Below, piece after piece: positions 51,146 through 60,874 of a DNA stretch of 64,000 bases; the first letter of the stretch is position 1; every line of letters starts with the position of its first letter. The notes beneath the pieces are model-generated. The model had not been told where the DNA came from and made no database searches. It worked only from the letters and a program-made list of their open reading frames with translations. The position numbers were made by a program, and so were the translations under genes. Source of the DNA: Halosimplex litoreum (GTDB taxonomy: Archaea > Halobacteriota > Halobacteria > Halobacteriales > Haloarculaceae); assembly GCF_016065055.1 (NCBI RefSeq), contig NZ_CP065856.1:3533836-3597835 (forward strand). Direction: 5' to 3'.

Positions 51146-53917
51146 TCAGCGCGCCCACTCGACCATCCGACCGTAGGTGTCGTCGGTGGCGAGAGCGTCG
51201 GCGTCGCCGACGAGGACGAGCGCCTTCTTGGCGCGGGTGAGCGCGACGTTGACGCGGCGGTAGTCCTCGAAGATGGGCGAGTCCAGCGACCCCGTCGCGA
51301 CGAACGAGATGACGATGACCTCCTTGCTGGAGCCCTGGAAGCGGTCGACGGTGTCGACGGCCACGTCGTCGGGGAGTCGCTTGCCGATCGCCGCGACCTG
51401 CGCGCGGAACGGCGCGATGACGCCGATCTCGTCGGCCGGGACGCCCGCCTCGCGATAGGCCCCGACCGTCTCCGCCACGGTCTCGGCCTCGGTCGGATTC
51501 GTGTTCCCGTTCGCACTCCCGTCGGGGTCGACGAACGCGACCTGGTTTCGGAGGTGGTCGGGGAGCGCGCCCACGTCGACACCGTCGAGTTTTCGGAGGT
51601 GCTGGCCCGCCACTTCACCGGTCGCGGGTCGCAACTGCCCGTCGTAGAACTCCCGGGATGCGAACGCCTGGATGCGCTGGGCCATGCGGTACTGCCGGTC
51701 GAGCATGACGGAGGCGTCGGGATAGCGCTCGATGAGCCGCTGGAACAGCGACCGCGAGAGCGCGGCGCCGGGGGCGGGGTTCCCGTCCTCGTCGGTCGGG
51801 AGGTCACCGGCGTCGGGCTCGTCGGCCTGGACGACCGGCGGGAGCTGCTGGTGGTCGCCGACGAGGACGAACCGCTCGGCGAGGTTCGTCGCCGCCAAGG
51901 TACCGGGTTCGGTGAGCTGGCCGGCCTCGTCGACGACGGCCACGTCGAAGTCCTGCTCGCGCATGATCCGCGAGCCGCAGGTAGCGGTCGTCGCCGCGAC
52001 GACCCGTGCGTCGCGCAACTCGGCAACCCGCTCGTCGGGGTCGCCCGCTCGTTCCAGTCTGTACTCCTGCATGTCGGCGCGGACGCCGCTCTCGGTGCCG
52101 ACGCGGACGAAGTCGGTAAAGCCCTGCTCGACGAGCGCTTCGAGCGCGTTGTCGACCGCCCGGTTGGTAAAGGCCGACAGCAGGACGCGTTCGCCCCGAT
52201 CGACGAGCGCTTGCACGACGTGTGCCAGCGTATACGTCTTGCCGGTGCCCGGCGGGCCGTGGATCAGCGCGCAGTCCTCGCAGCCGACCGCGAGTTCGAC
52301 GGCCTCGTTCTGGGCGTCGTTGTTCGGAACGAACGTCTCCTCGACCCGGCCGAACTCGGGTTCGCGACGGCCGAACAGCACGTCCTTCTCCTCGGGCGAC
52401 TGGGTGAGGACGGCGTCGTGCAGCGCCGTGAGCATCCGGTCGGTCGAAAGTTCGGAGGGGTACACGTCGAGGCGACGCAGTTCGACCGGCTCGTCGGCGG
52501 TGACGACGATCTCCGGACCGCGGGCGGCCTCGCCGCCGTCGGCGGTCGGGTCGTCGGTCTCCCGGTCGTCACCGCTCCCTCCAAGCCGCTCGACGCGGGC
52601 GAGTTCGGCCTCGCCGGCGATCGGGTCGCCGTCGCTCGCGAGGACGAGATCGCCCTCGCGGATCTTCGAGACCGCGCCGGTCCCGCGAGCGCGCAGTTCC
52701 CAGGTGCCGCCGTCGAGTTCACGCCGGTCGGTCGGTTCGAGGTCGACGAGCGCGCGGTCGTCGTCGGCCCGTTCTTCGGGGCTCTGCTCCCAGAGCTTGG
52801 CGTACTCCCGGTGGACGGCGCGCCGTTCGCGCTCGATGGACTCGTAGACGCGGTCGAAGTACTCGCGCTCTTCGTCGGGGACCGGCGAGCCGACCACGCC
52901 GGCTTTGGACTCCTGGCCGAGCCGGCCGGAGACGGCCATACAGGTGTCCTGCTCGAAGCAGTACTCGCACTTGGCGTCGGCCTCGTAGCCGGTCGGCACG
53001 TCGACGCCGTACTCCATGGCGGCCAGCGCGTTGCGGGTCCGGAGGACGAACTTCAGGAAGCCCGAGCCGATCGAGAACTCCTTGGCGGGCGAGAGGTCGC
53101 CGGACTCCTCGTTGCGTTCGACGGCGGCGTTCTTCGTGTACAACAGGGTGCCCGTGTCCGGCGGTTCGCCGCGACGCTCGCCGAGGATGAGCGCGTAGCA
53201 GGTCGCCTGCACCTTGTCGTGGAATCGGGGTTCGCGCTTGGTGTTCTTGCCCGTCTTCAGCTCGACGGGCATCCCGCGACGAACGGCGTCCGCTCGCCCC
53301 TTCAGCCCGTAGGTCTCGCTGACCAGCGTCATCTCCGAGCGCCACTCGTCTTCGTCCGTGAGCGTTCCCTGCTGGAGCCACCCTTCGATCGCCGAGGCGT
53401 TCTGGCGCACCTCCTCGCGGACCTCTTCGGCGCTCCGGCCGAGCATCCCGAGTTCGAGCCCGGCCTCCTCGACGCGCTCGTCGATGGACTCGTCGAGGTC
53501 GCGCCCCCTGAGGAGGTCGCCGAACACCTCGTGGACGATGGTCCCCTTGACCACGGGGTAGGCGTTGGGCACGCCGCCGATCTTGTTGAGGTAGTACATC
53601 CGCGGGCACTGCACCCACGAGCGCACGTCGGTCACGTCCACGAGGAAGTCCGGTTCGACGACGACCATCGAGTCGCCCGTCGTCGAGAACTGCTGTTCGC
53701 CGCGGTACTCGCGCTCTTCGGGGTCGGTCACCGCCAACTCCATCCCGGTTTCGAGGTACGTCGCCGTCTCGGTCCACTTGTCCCACAGCGTCACGGTCGT
53801 CGGCTCGCCACGGCCTCGGTCGGGCCTGAGACTCACCTCGACGAGTTCGCTCTCGCCGTACTGCGTCGAGACGGTCTTCGGGTCGCTCACGTCGACGACG
53901 ACACCGCGGATAGTCAC
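51146..53917 (-). CDS. Dna2-like Fe-S nuclease/SF1 helicase
   Basis: This 923-residue protein has a Dna2-like layout. An N-terminal OB-like region (1-95) precedes a Cas4/RecB-type PD-(D/E)XK nuclease with Cys104 (WVQCPRMYYL), His129 (VHEVFG), Asp210 (LKGRADAV), Glu219/Lys221 (VELKTGK) and Cys317, Cys320 and Cys326 (KCEYCFEQDTC), which together would bind a 4Fe-4S cluster. The SF1 helicase has GPPGTGKTYTL (about 555), VVDEAGQLTEP, GDHQQLPPVV, LDRQYRM and DTVDRFQGSSKEV with NVALTRAKKALVLVGD. Dna2 trims 5' flaps and resects ends. The start is GTG 53917. It lies 39 bp after the MoxR stop and is probably the last gene of that operon. Confidence 0.93.
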   Translation of the reverse strand: MTIRGVVVDVSDPKTVSTQYGESELVEVSLRPDRGRGEPTTVTLWDKWTETATYLETGMELAVTDPEEREYRGEQQFSTTGDSMVVVEPDFLVDVTDVRSWVQCPRMYYLNKIGGVPNAYPVVKGTIVHEVFGDLLRGRDLDESIDERVEEAGLELGMLGRSAEEVREEVRQNASAIEGWLQQGTLTDEDEWRSEMTLVSETYGLKGRADAVRRGMPVELKTGKNTKREPRFHDKVQATCYALILGERRGEPPDTGTLLYTKNAAVERNEESGDLSPAKEFSIGSGFLKFVLRTRNALAAMEYGVDVPTGYEADAKCEYCFEQDTCMAVSGRLGQESKAGVVGSPVPDEEREYFDRVYESIERERRAVHREYAKLWEQSPEERADDDRALVDLEPTDRRELDGGTWELRARGTGAVSKIREGDLVLASDGDPIAGEAELARVERLGGSGDDRETDDPTADGGEAARGPEIVVTADEPVELRRLDVYPSELSTDRMLTALHDAVLTQSPEEKDVLFGRREPEFGRVEETFVPNNDAQNEAVELAVGCEDCALIHGPPGTGKTYTLAHVVQALVDRGERVLLSAFTNRAVDNALEALVEQGFTDFVRVGTESGVRADMQEYRLERAGDPDERVAELRDARVVAATTATCGSRIMREQDFDVAVVDEAGQLTEPGTLAATNLAERFVLVGDHQQLPPVVQADEPDAGDLPTDEDGNPAPGAALSRSLFQRLIERYPDASVMLDRQYRMAQRIQAFASREFYDGQLRPATGEVAGQHLRKLDGVDVGALPDHLRNQVAFVDPDGSANGNTNPTEAETVAETVGAYREAGVPADEIGVIAPFRAQVAAIGKRLPDDVAVDTVDRFQGSSKEVIVISFVATGSLDSPIFEDYRRVNVALTRAKKALVLVGDADALATDDTYGRMVEWAR

Positions 53918-53956
53918 GCTCCGATCACGGGCGGGCCGCGGGAAAAACGCTGTCGA

Positions 53957-55069
53957 TTAGATGGGGTCGCCGGCCTCGTGGTCTCGGGAGTCGTCGGGCT
54001 CGGACTCCCGGTCGCCCCCGCCGTCGACTCTGGGTCGCCCCGGCTCGTCGAGTTCGGTCTCGGTCCGGTCTTCGCGCTCGTTCCCGTCGGGGTCGGGCGC
54101 GTCGGGCGAGACGGCGGGCACGTCGACCGCCGCGAGGGCGTCCGAGACGACCCGTTCCGGGTCGATCCCTTCGACGGTCGCCTCGGTCGTCATGACCAGA
54201 CGATGTGCCATCGTCGCGCGGGCGAGCCGTTTGACGTCGTCGGGCGTCGCGTAGTCGCGGCCGGCGACGACTGCGCCGGCCCGCACTGCCTCGAACACGC
54301 GCTGGACGCCCCGCGGCGAGACGCCGATATCGGTGCGGCCGTCCTCGCGGGTCTCCCGGGCGATGTCGATGATGTACCGCCTGACCTTGTCGTCGACTCG
54401 AACGTCTTCCGCGAGGTCCTGCAGTGCGAGGACGGTCTCGGGCTCGACCACGGGGTCGACGCTCGGCGCCAGCGACCGGCGGCTCGCGCGCTTGTCCAGG
54501 AGGTCCATCTCCCCCTCGACATCGGGGTAGCCCATCGAGGTCTTCACCGCGAAGCGGTCCCGCTGGGCTTCGGGCAGCCGGAAGGTCCCCTCCTGCTCGA
54601 CGGGGTTCTGGGTCGCGATCACGACGAACGGCTCCGGGAGGTCGTGAGTCGTGCCGTCGACGCTGACCTGCCCCTCCTCCATCGATTCCAGCAAGGCGGC
54701 CTGAGTCTTGGGCGGCGCGCGGTTGATCTCGTCGGCCAGGACGACGTTGGTGAACACCGGTCCCTCGGCGAACTCGAAGGCGCGGTCGTGCTCGTTGTAG
54801 ACGTTCGAGCCGGTCACGTCCGCCGGGAGCAGATCGGGGGTGAACTGCAGGCGGGTGAACCCGAGCCCGAGCGACTCGGCGAGGACGCGAGCCAGCACCG
54901 TCTTCCCCGTCCCCGGCACGTCCTCGACGAGGACGTGTCCCCTCGCGATGACGGCCGAGAGCGTCTCGAACAGCACCGACCGCTCGACGACGACGGCCTC
55001 CTCGACCCGCTCGACAACGTCGAGACACGCCGCCGTCGCCTCGTCGACGGTCAGCTCCTGGTCGGCCAT
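53957..55069 (-). CDS. MoxR-family AAA+ ATPase
   Basis: The 370-residue MoxR AAA+ chaperone-like ATPase has GHVLVEDVPGTGKTVLARVL (Walker A), FTPDLLPADVTGSNVYNE, VFTNVVLADEINRAPPKTQA (Walker B) and VVIATQNPVEQEGTFRLPEA (sensor 1) followed by QRDRFAVKTSMGYP. A Ser/Asp/Glu-rich tail of about 70 residues follows. MoxR proteins assist maturation of VWA- or DUF58-containing partner proteins. Here it is in one operon with DUF58 and DUF4129 genes. It begins 70 bp after the preceding membrane-protein gene. Confidence 0.93.
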   Translation of the reverse strand: MADQELTVDEATAACLDVVERVEEAVVVERSVLFETLSAVIARGHVLVEDVPGTGKTVLARVLAESLGLGFTRLQFTPDLLPADVTGSNVYNEHDRAFEFAEGPVFTNVVLADEINRAPPKTQAALLESMEEGQVSVDGTTHDLPEPFVVIATQNPVEQEGTFRLPEAQRDRFAVKTSMGYPDVEGEMDLLDKRASRRSLAPSVDPVVEPETVLALQDLAEDVRVDDKVRRYIIDIARETREDGRTDIGVSPRGVQRVFEAVRAGAVVAGRDYATPDDVKRLARATMAHRLVMTTEATVEGIDPERVVSDALAAVDVPAVSPDAPDPDGNEREDRTETELDEPGRPRVDGGGDRESEPDDSRDHEAGDPI

Positions 55070-55139
55070 ACCGACGCCTGTGACCCCACCGACAAGAAGC
55101 TATGCGTTCCGTCGGTACGAGTCGGTTCGTGTTCGGAAC

Positions 55140-56561
55140 TCATCCCCGGAGGAGCGCACCGAGCACCAGCGTCCCGACGACGGCAGCGGTCATGGCGAGG
55201 GTGTGACCGCCGCCGCCACCGGTTCGAACCGCGTACAGCGCGGTCGCGCCGAGGACCGCGACCGCCCCGATACCGACGGCGAAGACGCCGTGGTACAGTT
55301 CGAGCCGCCTGGTGTCGGGACGGTGGCCGAGTTCGGCCGTGAGCCCGAGCCCGAACGAGCCGATGTCCCAGACGACCAGCGCGCCGGCGACGGTGGCGAA
55401 CACCAGCGGCGCGGGCAGCCCCATCGAATCGGCGCCGACGGCCGCCAGGACCAGCCCGACCGCCGCGAGCGCGGGCCCGCCGACCCGGTCGGGGAACAGG
55501 CCGACCCGGACGGCGACGAGGGCCGTCCCGACGGCGACGAGCACCGCCAGCGGCACGAGCAACACGCCGCCGAGGGCGACGAGCGGATTGAAAACGAAGA
55601 GCCCTGCCGCCCCCGGGAGGGCGCCCAACAGCAGTACGACCAGATACCCGCCGCCGGCCACGCCGGCCGCGACCGTCTTCGTCTTCCGCTCGCCGTAGCG
55701 CTGGGTCACCTGCCGGGCGGCCACGGCGGTGCCGGCCGTCAGGAGCGCGAGCCCGCCGACGGCCAACAGCGGCCCGACGACCGGAGCCGACGCGAGGACT
55801 CCGACGACCGGGGTCGCGCCGGGGACGAGCGCCAGCGCGGGCGAGTCGGTCGCGGTGAAGACCAGCGAGACGAGTCCGACGCCGACGGCGACGACCGCGG
55901 CCAGCGCGACCGCTCGCTTGCCCCGTCCGAGACGCCGTCGAACTGCCTCGCGGCGGGACCGAGGGGTTAGCTGGACGACAGGGAGCGCGCCAACTGAGAG
56001 GCGGACCGCACCGAACACGGCGCCGAGGAGCAACAGGAAACCGACGGCGGCGACCGTCGGGTTCTCGGCGGTGACGGTGCTGTCGACGAGGCGCCGGCCG
56101 AGATAGCCCGCGCCGAGGGCGATCCCGCCCCCGATCAGCCAGCCGAGCCCGAAGACGTACGAGAGGATGCCCTGCGAGAGCGCCGAGTCGAGCGCCTCGC
56201 CGTCGGCCGCGTCCGCCCACGCGGCCGCCGTCCCAACCAATGCGAGCGCGTAGCCGCCGACGAGAAACGGGTTTCCGGGGGTCAACGCGACGAGCAGTCC
56301 CAGCAGCGTCGCGCCGGGGAGAAAGAGGAGGTGGCCGACGACCGTCTCGCCGAGGCCGTTCCGGTCGAGCAATGCGACGCCGGCGGTCGCCAGCCCGGCC
56401 ACGAGCCCCAGGCCCGTCAGGAACGTGGGCTGGCCGACGACGACCCCGGTCGCCAGCGCGAGGCCGACGACGGTCGCGGCCGCGATACCGAGGCTCGTCG
56501 CCCTGGGTCGGCCCTCGTCGCCGACCGCAGAGGGCCGGTCGAGTCGCGGACCGAACGGCAT
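55140..56561 (-). CDS. Polytopic membrane protein of the MoxR-DUF58 operon
   Basis: The 473-residue protein has roughly 12 hydrophobic helices (for example AAATVVGLALATGVVVG, GNPFLVGGYALALVGTAAAW, GAAGLFVFNPLVALGGVLLV). No known transporter motif is seen. It probably belongs to a haloarchaeal family found only in this gene neighbourhood. Its ATG overlaps the stop of the DUF58 gene by one base (TGATG), so translation is coupled. By context it could anchor the MoxR/DUF58 complex. Confidence 0.75.
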   Translation of the reverse strand: MPFGPRLDRPSAVGDEGRPRATSLGIAAATVVGLALATGVVVGQPTFLTGLGLVAGLATAGVALLDRNGLGETVVGHLLFLPGATLLGLLVALTPGNPFLVGGYALALVGTAAAWADAADGEALDSALSQGILSYVFGLGWLIGGGIALGAGYLGRRLVDSTVTAENPTVAAVGFLLLLGAVFGAVRLSVGALPVVQLTPRSRREAVRRRLGRGKRAVALAAVVAVGVGLVSLVFTATDSPALALVPGATPVVGVLASAPVVGPLLAVGGLALLTAGTAVAARQVTQRYGERKTKTVAAGVAGGGYLVVLLLGALPGAAGLFVFNPLVALGGVLLVPLAVLVAVGTALVAVRVGLFPDRVGGPALAAVGLVLAAVGADSMGLPAPLVFATVAGALVVWDIGSFGLGLTAELGHRPDTRRLELYHGVFAVGIGAVAVLGATALYAVRTGGGGGHTLAMTAAVVGTLVLGALLRG

Positions 56562-57865
56562 CAGGCGCCACCCCCTGTGGCCCCCGCCGAGCGCCTGGCT
56601 TCGACTTCGAGCGCGTACTCCAGCGCCAGCGCCAGCGGCGTCCCGCGGCGCCAGTCGACGGTCCGCGCGCCGGTCGACTGACAGCGCGCCAGCCGCGTCC
56701 GCCGCCGAATCCCGTCGAGCCGGCCACCGACGGTCGTCGCCGAGACCACGTCCGGCGAGAGGACGGTCCGCGCCCGCCCGAGCGAGGCCCACGTCTCGAC
56801 GGCCTCGACGGGCCGGCCGTCGAGCAGCGGCGAGACGAGCAGCAGTTGCGCGCGTGGCTCCGCTACCTCCGCGACCTTCCGGAACTGGTAGGTCGCGTCG
56901 ACCGGCGTCTCCACGTCGTACTCGACGGCGCGCTCCACGCTCGCCGTCAGTCGCGAGCGGTGGTTCGATCCCGAGCCGGGCTCGATCCAGTCTAGTCCGC
57001 CCGGCCCCCTGGCCTCCCGGCCGACGACGGCCAAGCCCACGTCGTGGCCGGCGCGCATGAGCGCGGTGACCGTCCGTACGGCGGCGTAGGCCGACCGTTC
57101 GACGGCCGTGGGCCGTCCGGGACCGGCGGCGACGCGGTTGCGCCCGCGGGCGTCGAGGACGACCACGACCGTCGTCGAGACCCACCGCTCGTACTCGACG
57201 GTGGCGAGTTCGCCCCGCTGGGCGTAGCCGCGCCAGTCGATACGGTCGGCGGCGTCGCCGTGGCGATACTCCCGCGTCGAGTGAAACTGCACACCCCGTC
57301 CCGGTCGGTCGGCGGTGAGCCGGCCGACGAAGTCGTCGCCGCGCTCGGCCAGCGGCGGCGCGTCGGCGTCCAGCCGACAGACCAACCGCTCGTCACCCGA
57401 CGGCTGGGGCTCGACGGTCGCGACCATGCCGGCTCCGGCCGACCGCAAGCGGGCCCGCGGCGAGTCGAAGTCGTACTCGCCGCGACGAGCGACGACGGTG
57501 TACTCGACCGTACGCGACTCGCCAGGGCCGAGCGTCGCCCCCGCTCGGGGGGACCCGTCGACGACCTGCAGGTCGTCGGGCACCCCGTCGACGAGCCGCA
57601 GGTCCGACAGCGTCCGGTCGCCCTCGTTGGTCGCAGTCAGCGCGACGGAGACCGGTCGTCCCGGCGGTGCCGGTGTCGGGTCGACGGTCCGGGAGACGGC
57701 CAGGTCGTCGGGCGGGTCCACCGTCGAGAGCGTGCCGTAGGCGACGAACACGAGCGGGATGGCAGCGCCGAGGACGAGCGTCGCGCTGCGGTTCCAGACC
57801 CCCGCGACGGCGAGGACGAGCGCCGCCGCGACCGCCCCGCGCCAGCGGACCCGCCGCCTACGCAT
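56561..57865 (-). CDS. DUF58 domain protein
   Basis: The 434-residue protein has two N-terminal membrane helices (AVAAALVLAVAGVW, ATLVLGAAIPLVFVAYG), an extracytoplasmic beta-sandwich (about 50-190), and the DUF58/VWA-like core with GVQFHSTREYRHGDAADRI then DWRGYAQRGELATVEYERW and a following TVVVVLDARGRNR strand. DUF58 proteins are MoxR clients of unknown biochemical role, often linked to cell-surface functions. ATG 57865 overlaps the upstream gene by 8 bp. The C-terminus (DWRRGTPLALALEYALEV) has no recognised motif. Confidence 0.88.
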   Translation of the reverse strand: MRRRRVRWRGAVAAALVLAVAGVWNRSATLVLGAAIPLVFVAYGTLSTVDPPDDLAVSRTVDPTPAPPGRPVSVALTATNEGDRTLSDLRLVDGVPDDLQVVDGSPRAGATLGPGESRTVEYTVVARRGEYDFDSPRARLRSAGAGMVATVEPQPSGDERLVCRLDADAPPLAERGDDFVGRLTADRPGRGVQFHSTREYRHGDAADRIDWRGYAQRGELATVEYERWVSTTVVVVLDARGRNRVAAGPGRPTAVERSAYAAVRTVTALMRAGHDVGLAVVGREARGPGGLDWIEPGSGSNHRSRLTASVERAVEYDVETPVDATYQFRKVAEVAEPRAQLLLVSPLLDGRPVEAVETWASLGRARTVLSPDVVSATTVGGRLDGIRRRTRLARCQSTGARTVDWRRGTPLALALEYALEVEARRSAGATGGGA

Positions 57866-58736
57866 CGTCCCACACCTCCCCGAGCAGGTCCTCCGAGTCC
57901 TCCGCGTCACCCTCGGTCCCGAGGTCGTCGCCTCGCTCGGAGGAGCGGGACCCGCGAACCGACGCCCCGTTCGCGTCGCCGCCGGCCGCATCTTCTCCGT
58001 CGTCGGGCTCGCCGTGTTCGGCCGCACCCGACCGCTGGAGCCGCCCGTCGGCGGCACGCTGGAGGCCGCCGAGCGCGGGCGCCAGCGTCGGGACCGTTCG
58101 CGGGGCGTCCCGACCGACGACCGACGGGAGTTCGCGCTCGGCCGCCTCGTCGACGGCCGCGACCGCGCGAGCCGTCCCGCGGCGGACGACGCGCTCGGGG
58201 AACAGCCACGCGCGCAGGCGCTGTCGGAGCGACAGGCGGGGGAGAGCGACCCGTTCGTCGACGACCGCCGCGGCGACGGGGTCGTCCGTCCAGGCACCGG
58301 TCGCGAGCGCCTCCTCGACGTCGTCGGTATCGCTCCCCCCGGCCGCGAGCACCCGACTCAGCGCGTCCCGGAGCGGCGGCCGGACGACCGCGAACCCCTC
58401 CTCGACCGTCTCGGACTCCCTGGCGCGCTCGCGGGCCTGCTCCACGAGCGCCGCGAGTTCGTCGCCGGTCACGTCCGCGGGGTCGGCCGTCTCCTCGGGC
58501 GTTCCGTCGACCAGTCCGCCGCCCTCGTCCCAGGGCGCCGGCGCGACCGCCTCCCCGTCGGCGCCCGACCGGTAGAGTTTGCCCGCCGCGAGGCCGAGAC
58601 CGGTCACCACGAGGAGGAGCGCACCCCCGCCCGCGTCGGAGGCCGACACCGGCGTCAGCGTGACCGCGAGCACGAGCCCCACGCCGATCGCGCCGATCCC
58701 GGCGACGCCAACCAGTCCCGCGAGCCAGCGGTTCAC
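57858..58736 (-). CDS. Small membrane protein in the MoxR operon
   Basis: The 292-residue protein has two N-terminal helices (LAGLVGVAGIGAIGVGLVLAV, GGGALLLVVTGLGLAAGKLY). The rest is a cytosolic acidic helical region with EELAALVEQARERARESETV-like and DVEEALATGAWTDDPVAAAV segments, then a disordered Asp/Gly-rich tail. I do not recognise the family. Its start overlaps the DUF4129 stop by 4 bp (ATGA), and its end overlaps the DUF58 start by 8 bp. Tight coupling suggests a fixed stoichiometric partner. Confidence 0.72.
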   Translation of the reverse strand: MNRWLAGLVGVAGIGAIGVGLVLAVTLTPVSASDAGGGALLLVVTGLGLAAGKLYRSGADGEAVAPAPWDEGGGLVDGTPEETADPADVTGDELAALVEQARERARESETVEEGFAVVRPPLRDALSRVLAAGGSDTDDVEEALATGAWTDDPVAAAVVDERVALPRLSLRQRLRAWLFPERVVRRGTARAVAAVDEAAERELPSVVGRDAPRTVPTLAPALGGLQRAADGRLQRSGAAEHGEPDDGEDAAGGDANGASVRGSRSSERGDDLGTEGDAEDSEDLLGEVWDDA

Positions 58737-60874
58737 GGTTCGTCCTCCTCCCGTTCACGTTCACGCTCGCGGTCGATAGACTCGAAGGCCTCACGGGCGC
58801 GGTCACCACGGTCGCCGGCCGGCCGGTCGCCGTACTCGACCTCGCGGAAGGCATCGGTCAACGCCCGTACCGGCCGCTCGGGTAGCCCGCGTTCGATGGC
58901 CGCCCGCGACACTTCGCCCGGCGTCGACTGGCGCCACCTGCGCGGCCGGACCCGCTTGGCGAACCGTCGCCAGAGCGCGCGGATCGACCGCCGCTTCCGG
59001 CGGCCCCCGTCGTCCCCGGTCGCGCTGGGACCGGTCGCGACCGCCGAACGCCCGCCTTCGCTGGCCCCGTCGTCGGTGTCGGGCACCTCTCGAGTCAACC
59101 GGCGGTACGCGACGGCGGCGATCCAGAGCGCGACGAGTCCGCCGAGGAACCCGAGGGGCCCGAACAGGCGCGTGAGCGCCGCGAGCAGTCCGGCCGCGAG
59201 CAGGGCGGCCGCGACGCGGCGGACGGTGAGTCGAGCCGACGCGAGTCGAACCGCGATCCACCGTCGCACCCGACCGGGGAGCGCCCGGAACCACCCCCAG
59301 AGACGGGCGGCGATCGCCCGGAGCGACAGGGGGAGGTCGGCGACGCGACTCGCGAGTCGGCCGAGCAGCGCCGCGAGTCGGTCGAGCCCCGCCGCGACGC
59401 CGTCGGCGACCGCGAGCGCCGCGCGGCGTGTCCACGCTGTGAATCCGCTCGACCGCTCCGCGACCGTCCGGCCGCCCGCCGCGACCGCTCGCCGATGTCG
59501 AACCGCTGCCACGAGACCGACGAGAGTGCCAGTCGCGAGCAGCCCGACCCCCTCGCCGACGGCGAAGCCGACGAACAGGGCGACGAGTGCGACCCACCAC
59601 GTCGCGATGCGTCGTGCGGCAGTTCGATCGCGAACCCGTGCGGCGGCCCCCGTCGCGACGATCCCCCCGAACAGCACGAGTCCGCCCCCGAGCATCGTCG
59701 ACGCGTAGGCGGTCCACAGCGGCACCGTCGCCGACTGGCGGTCGGTCTCGACGACGACCGTCCCACGGGGGTCGGCGGGGAGCACGAGAGCCACCGTGCC
59801 GTTTCGGTCGGTCGATCCCAGCCGCGACCCGTCGATTGCGACCCGGGCGTCGGTCGCGGGGTCCGGGCCCGCGGCGGCGGCCACCAGCGCCGGCTCGCCG
59901 GGGACGGGCAGTCCTTCCTGGGGGACGATCGCGGCCTCGAGTTCCCACACGTCGATAGTCCGCGAGCCCGAGAAGTCGCCGCGCTCGACAGTCACCGACA
60001 GCTCGGCCGCGTCGGCCGGGACTGCGAGTTCGTAGCGTCCCTCGGCGGTCGTCCGCCCGACCCGCTCCCCGCCGACGGTCACGGCCGCGCGACCAACTGG
60101 AATCCCCTCGATCGCGGCGCGGACGGTCACGTTCGTGCCGGGGTAGGGGTCGCCGACGACCGAGACGTTCACCGCTCCGTCGACCGCGTAGCCGCCGGTG
60201 TCGTTCCCGTCGCCCGTCCGCTGTCTCACGCCGGAGTTCGGGCCGACCCCGTGCGCTCCGCGGTGGGCGCCGACCGCCGCCCACCCGACGCGGTCGACCG
60301 ACCTCGCGCCGGCTCCGACGGACAGCTCGACGGGGCCGTCCCCCTCGTCGTCGGTCGGCGGTCGGAAGAACTCGCAGTCCTCCCCGGGCAGCCGGACGGT
60401 GACGTTCAGCTGGCGCGTGTACGGCACGCGGCCGTCGACGCGACCGGCCCGGTCGGTCCGGCCGACGAAGCGGTCGCCGAACCAGACGGACACGTCGGGC
60501 GCCGGTCGCAGGTCGTCGTAGACCCGCACGGAGACGACGTCGCCCGGGACCGGATCGTCCTCGACGACGACGCCGCACCCCCGCTCGATCGGGGCCCCGT
60601 CGTCGCCCGGTATCGGCAGCGGCTCCTCGACACCGTCCCCGTCGTCCTCGCCGCCTCCGTTGCCGCCACCGCTCCCACCGCCGTCGCGTCCACCGCCACC
60701 GTCGTCGTTCGATTCGCGTCCCGGGTCGAACCCGCCACCGTCCGGCGAGACCGGTGCGACGAACGCGGCGACGACGAGCCCGATCAGACAGAGCCCGACG
60801 AGCGCGGCCTGACGGCGGTCGACACCTGCGGCTTCGCCGCGGCCGGTCCCGTCCGTCGGTTCGCTCTCTGACAC
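58733..60874 (-). CDS. DUF4129 protein with Ig-like repeats
   Basis: This 713-residue membrane protein heads the operon. From GTG 60874 (VSESEPTDGTGRGEA) there is one N-terminal helix (ALVGLCLIGLVVAAFVAP), then a low-complexity Gly/Asp linker and three repeats of a carboxypeptidase-regulatory-like fold (VSVWFGDRFVGRTDRAGRVD, AAVTVGGERVGRTTAEGRYE, ARVAIDGSRLGSTDRNGTV). Several further helices follow. The C-terminal region TPGEVSRAAIERGLPERPV to EAFESIDRE is DUF4129. These proteins co-occur with MoxR and DUF58 in prokaryotes. The upstream GTG/ATG at 61045 is not used because its extension is non-conserved. Confidence 0.8.
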   Translation of the reverse strand: MSESEPTDGTGRGEAAGVDRRQAALVGLCLIGLVVAAFVAPVSPDGGGFDPGRESNDDGGGGRDGGGSGGGNGGGEDDGDGVEEPLPIPGDDGAPIERGCGVVVEDDPVPGDVVSVRVYDDLRPAPDVSVWFGDRFVGRTDRAGRVDGRVPYTRQLNVTVRLPGEDCEFFRPPTDDEGDGPVELSVGAGARSVDRVGWAAVGAHRGAHGVGPNSGVRQRTGDGNDTGGYAVDGAVNVSVVGDPYPGTNVTVRAAIEGIPVGRAAVTVGGERVGRTTAEGRYELAVPADAAELSVTVERGDFSGSRTIDVWELEAAIVPQEGLPVPGEPALVAAAAGPDPATDARVAIDGSRLGSTDRNGTVALVLPADPRGTVVVETDRQSATVPLWTAYASTMLGGGLVLFGGIVATGAAARVRDRTAARRIATWWVALVALFVGFAVGEGVGLLATGTLVGLVAAVRHRRAVAAGGRTVAERSSGFTAWTRRAALAVADGVAAGLDRLAALLGRLASRVADLPLSLRAIAARLWGWFRALPGRVRRWIAVRLASARLTVRRVAAALLAAGLLAALTRLFGPLGFLGGLVALWIAAVAYRRLTREVPDTDDGASEGGRSAVATGPSATGDDGGRRKRRSIRALWRRFAKRVRPRRWRQSTPGEVSRAAIERGLPERPVRALTDAFREVEYGDRPAGDRGDRAREAFESIDREREREREEDEP

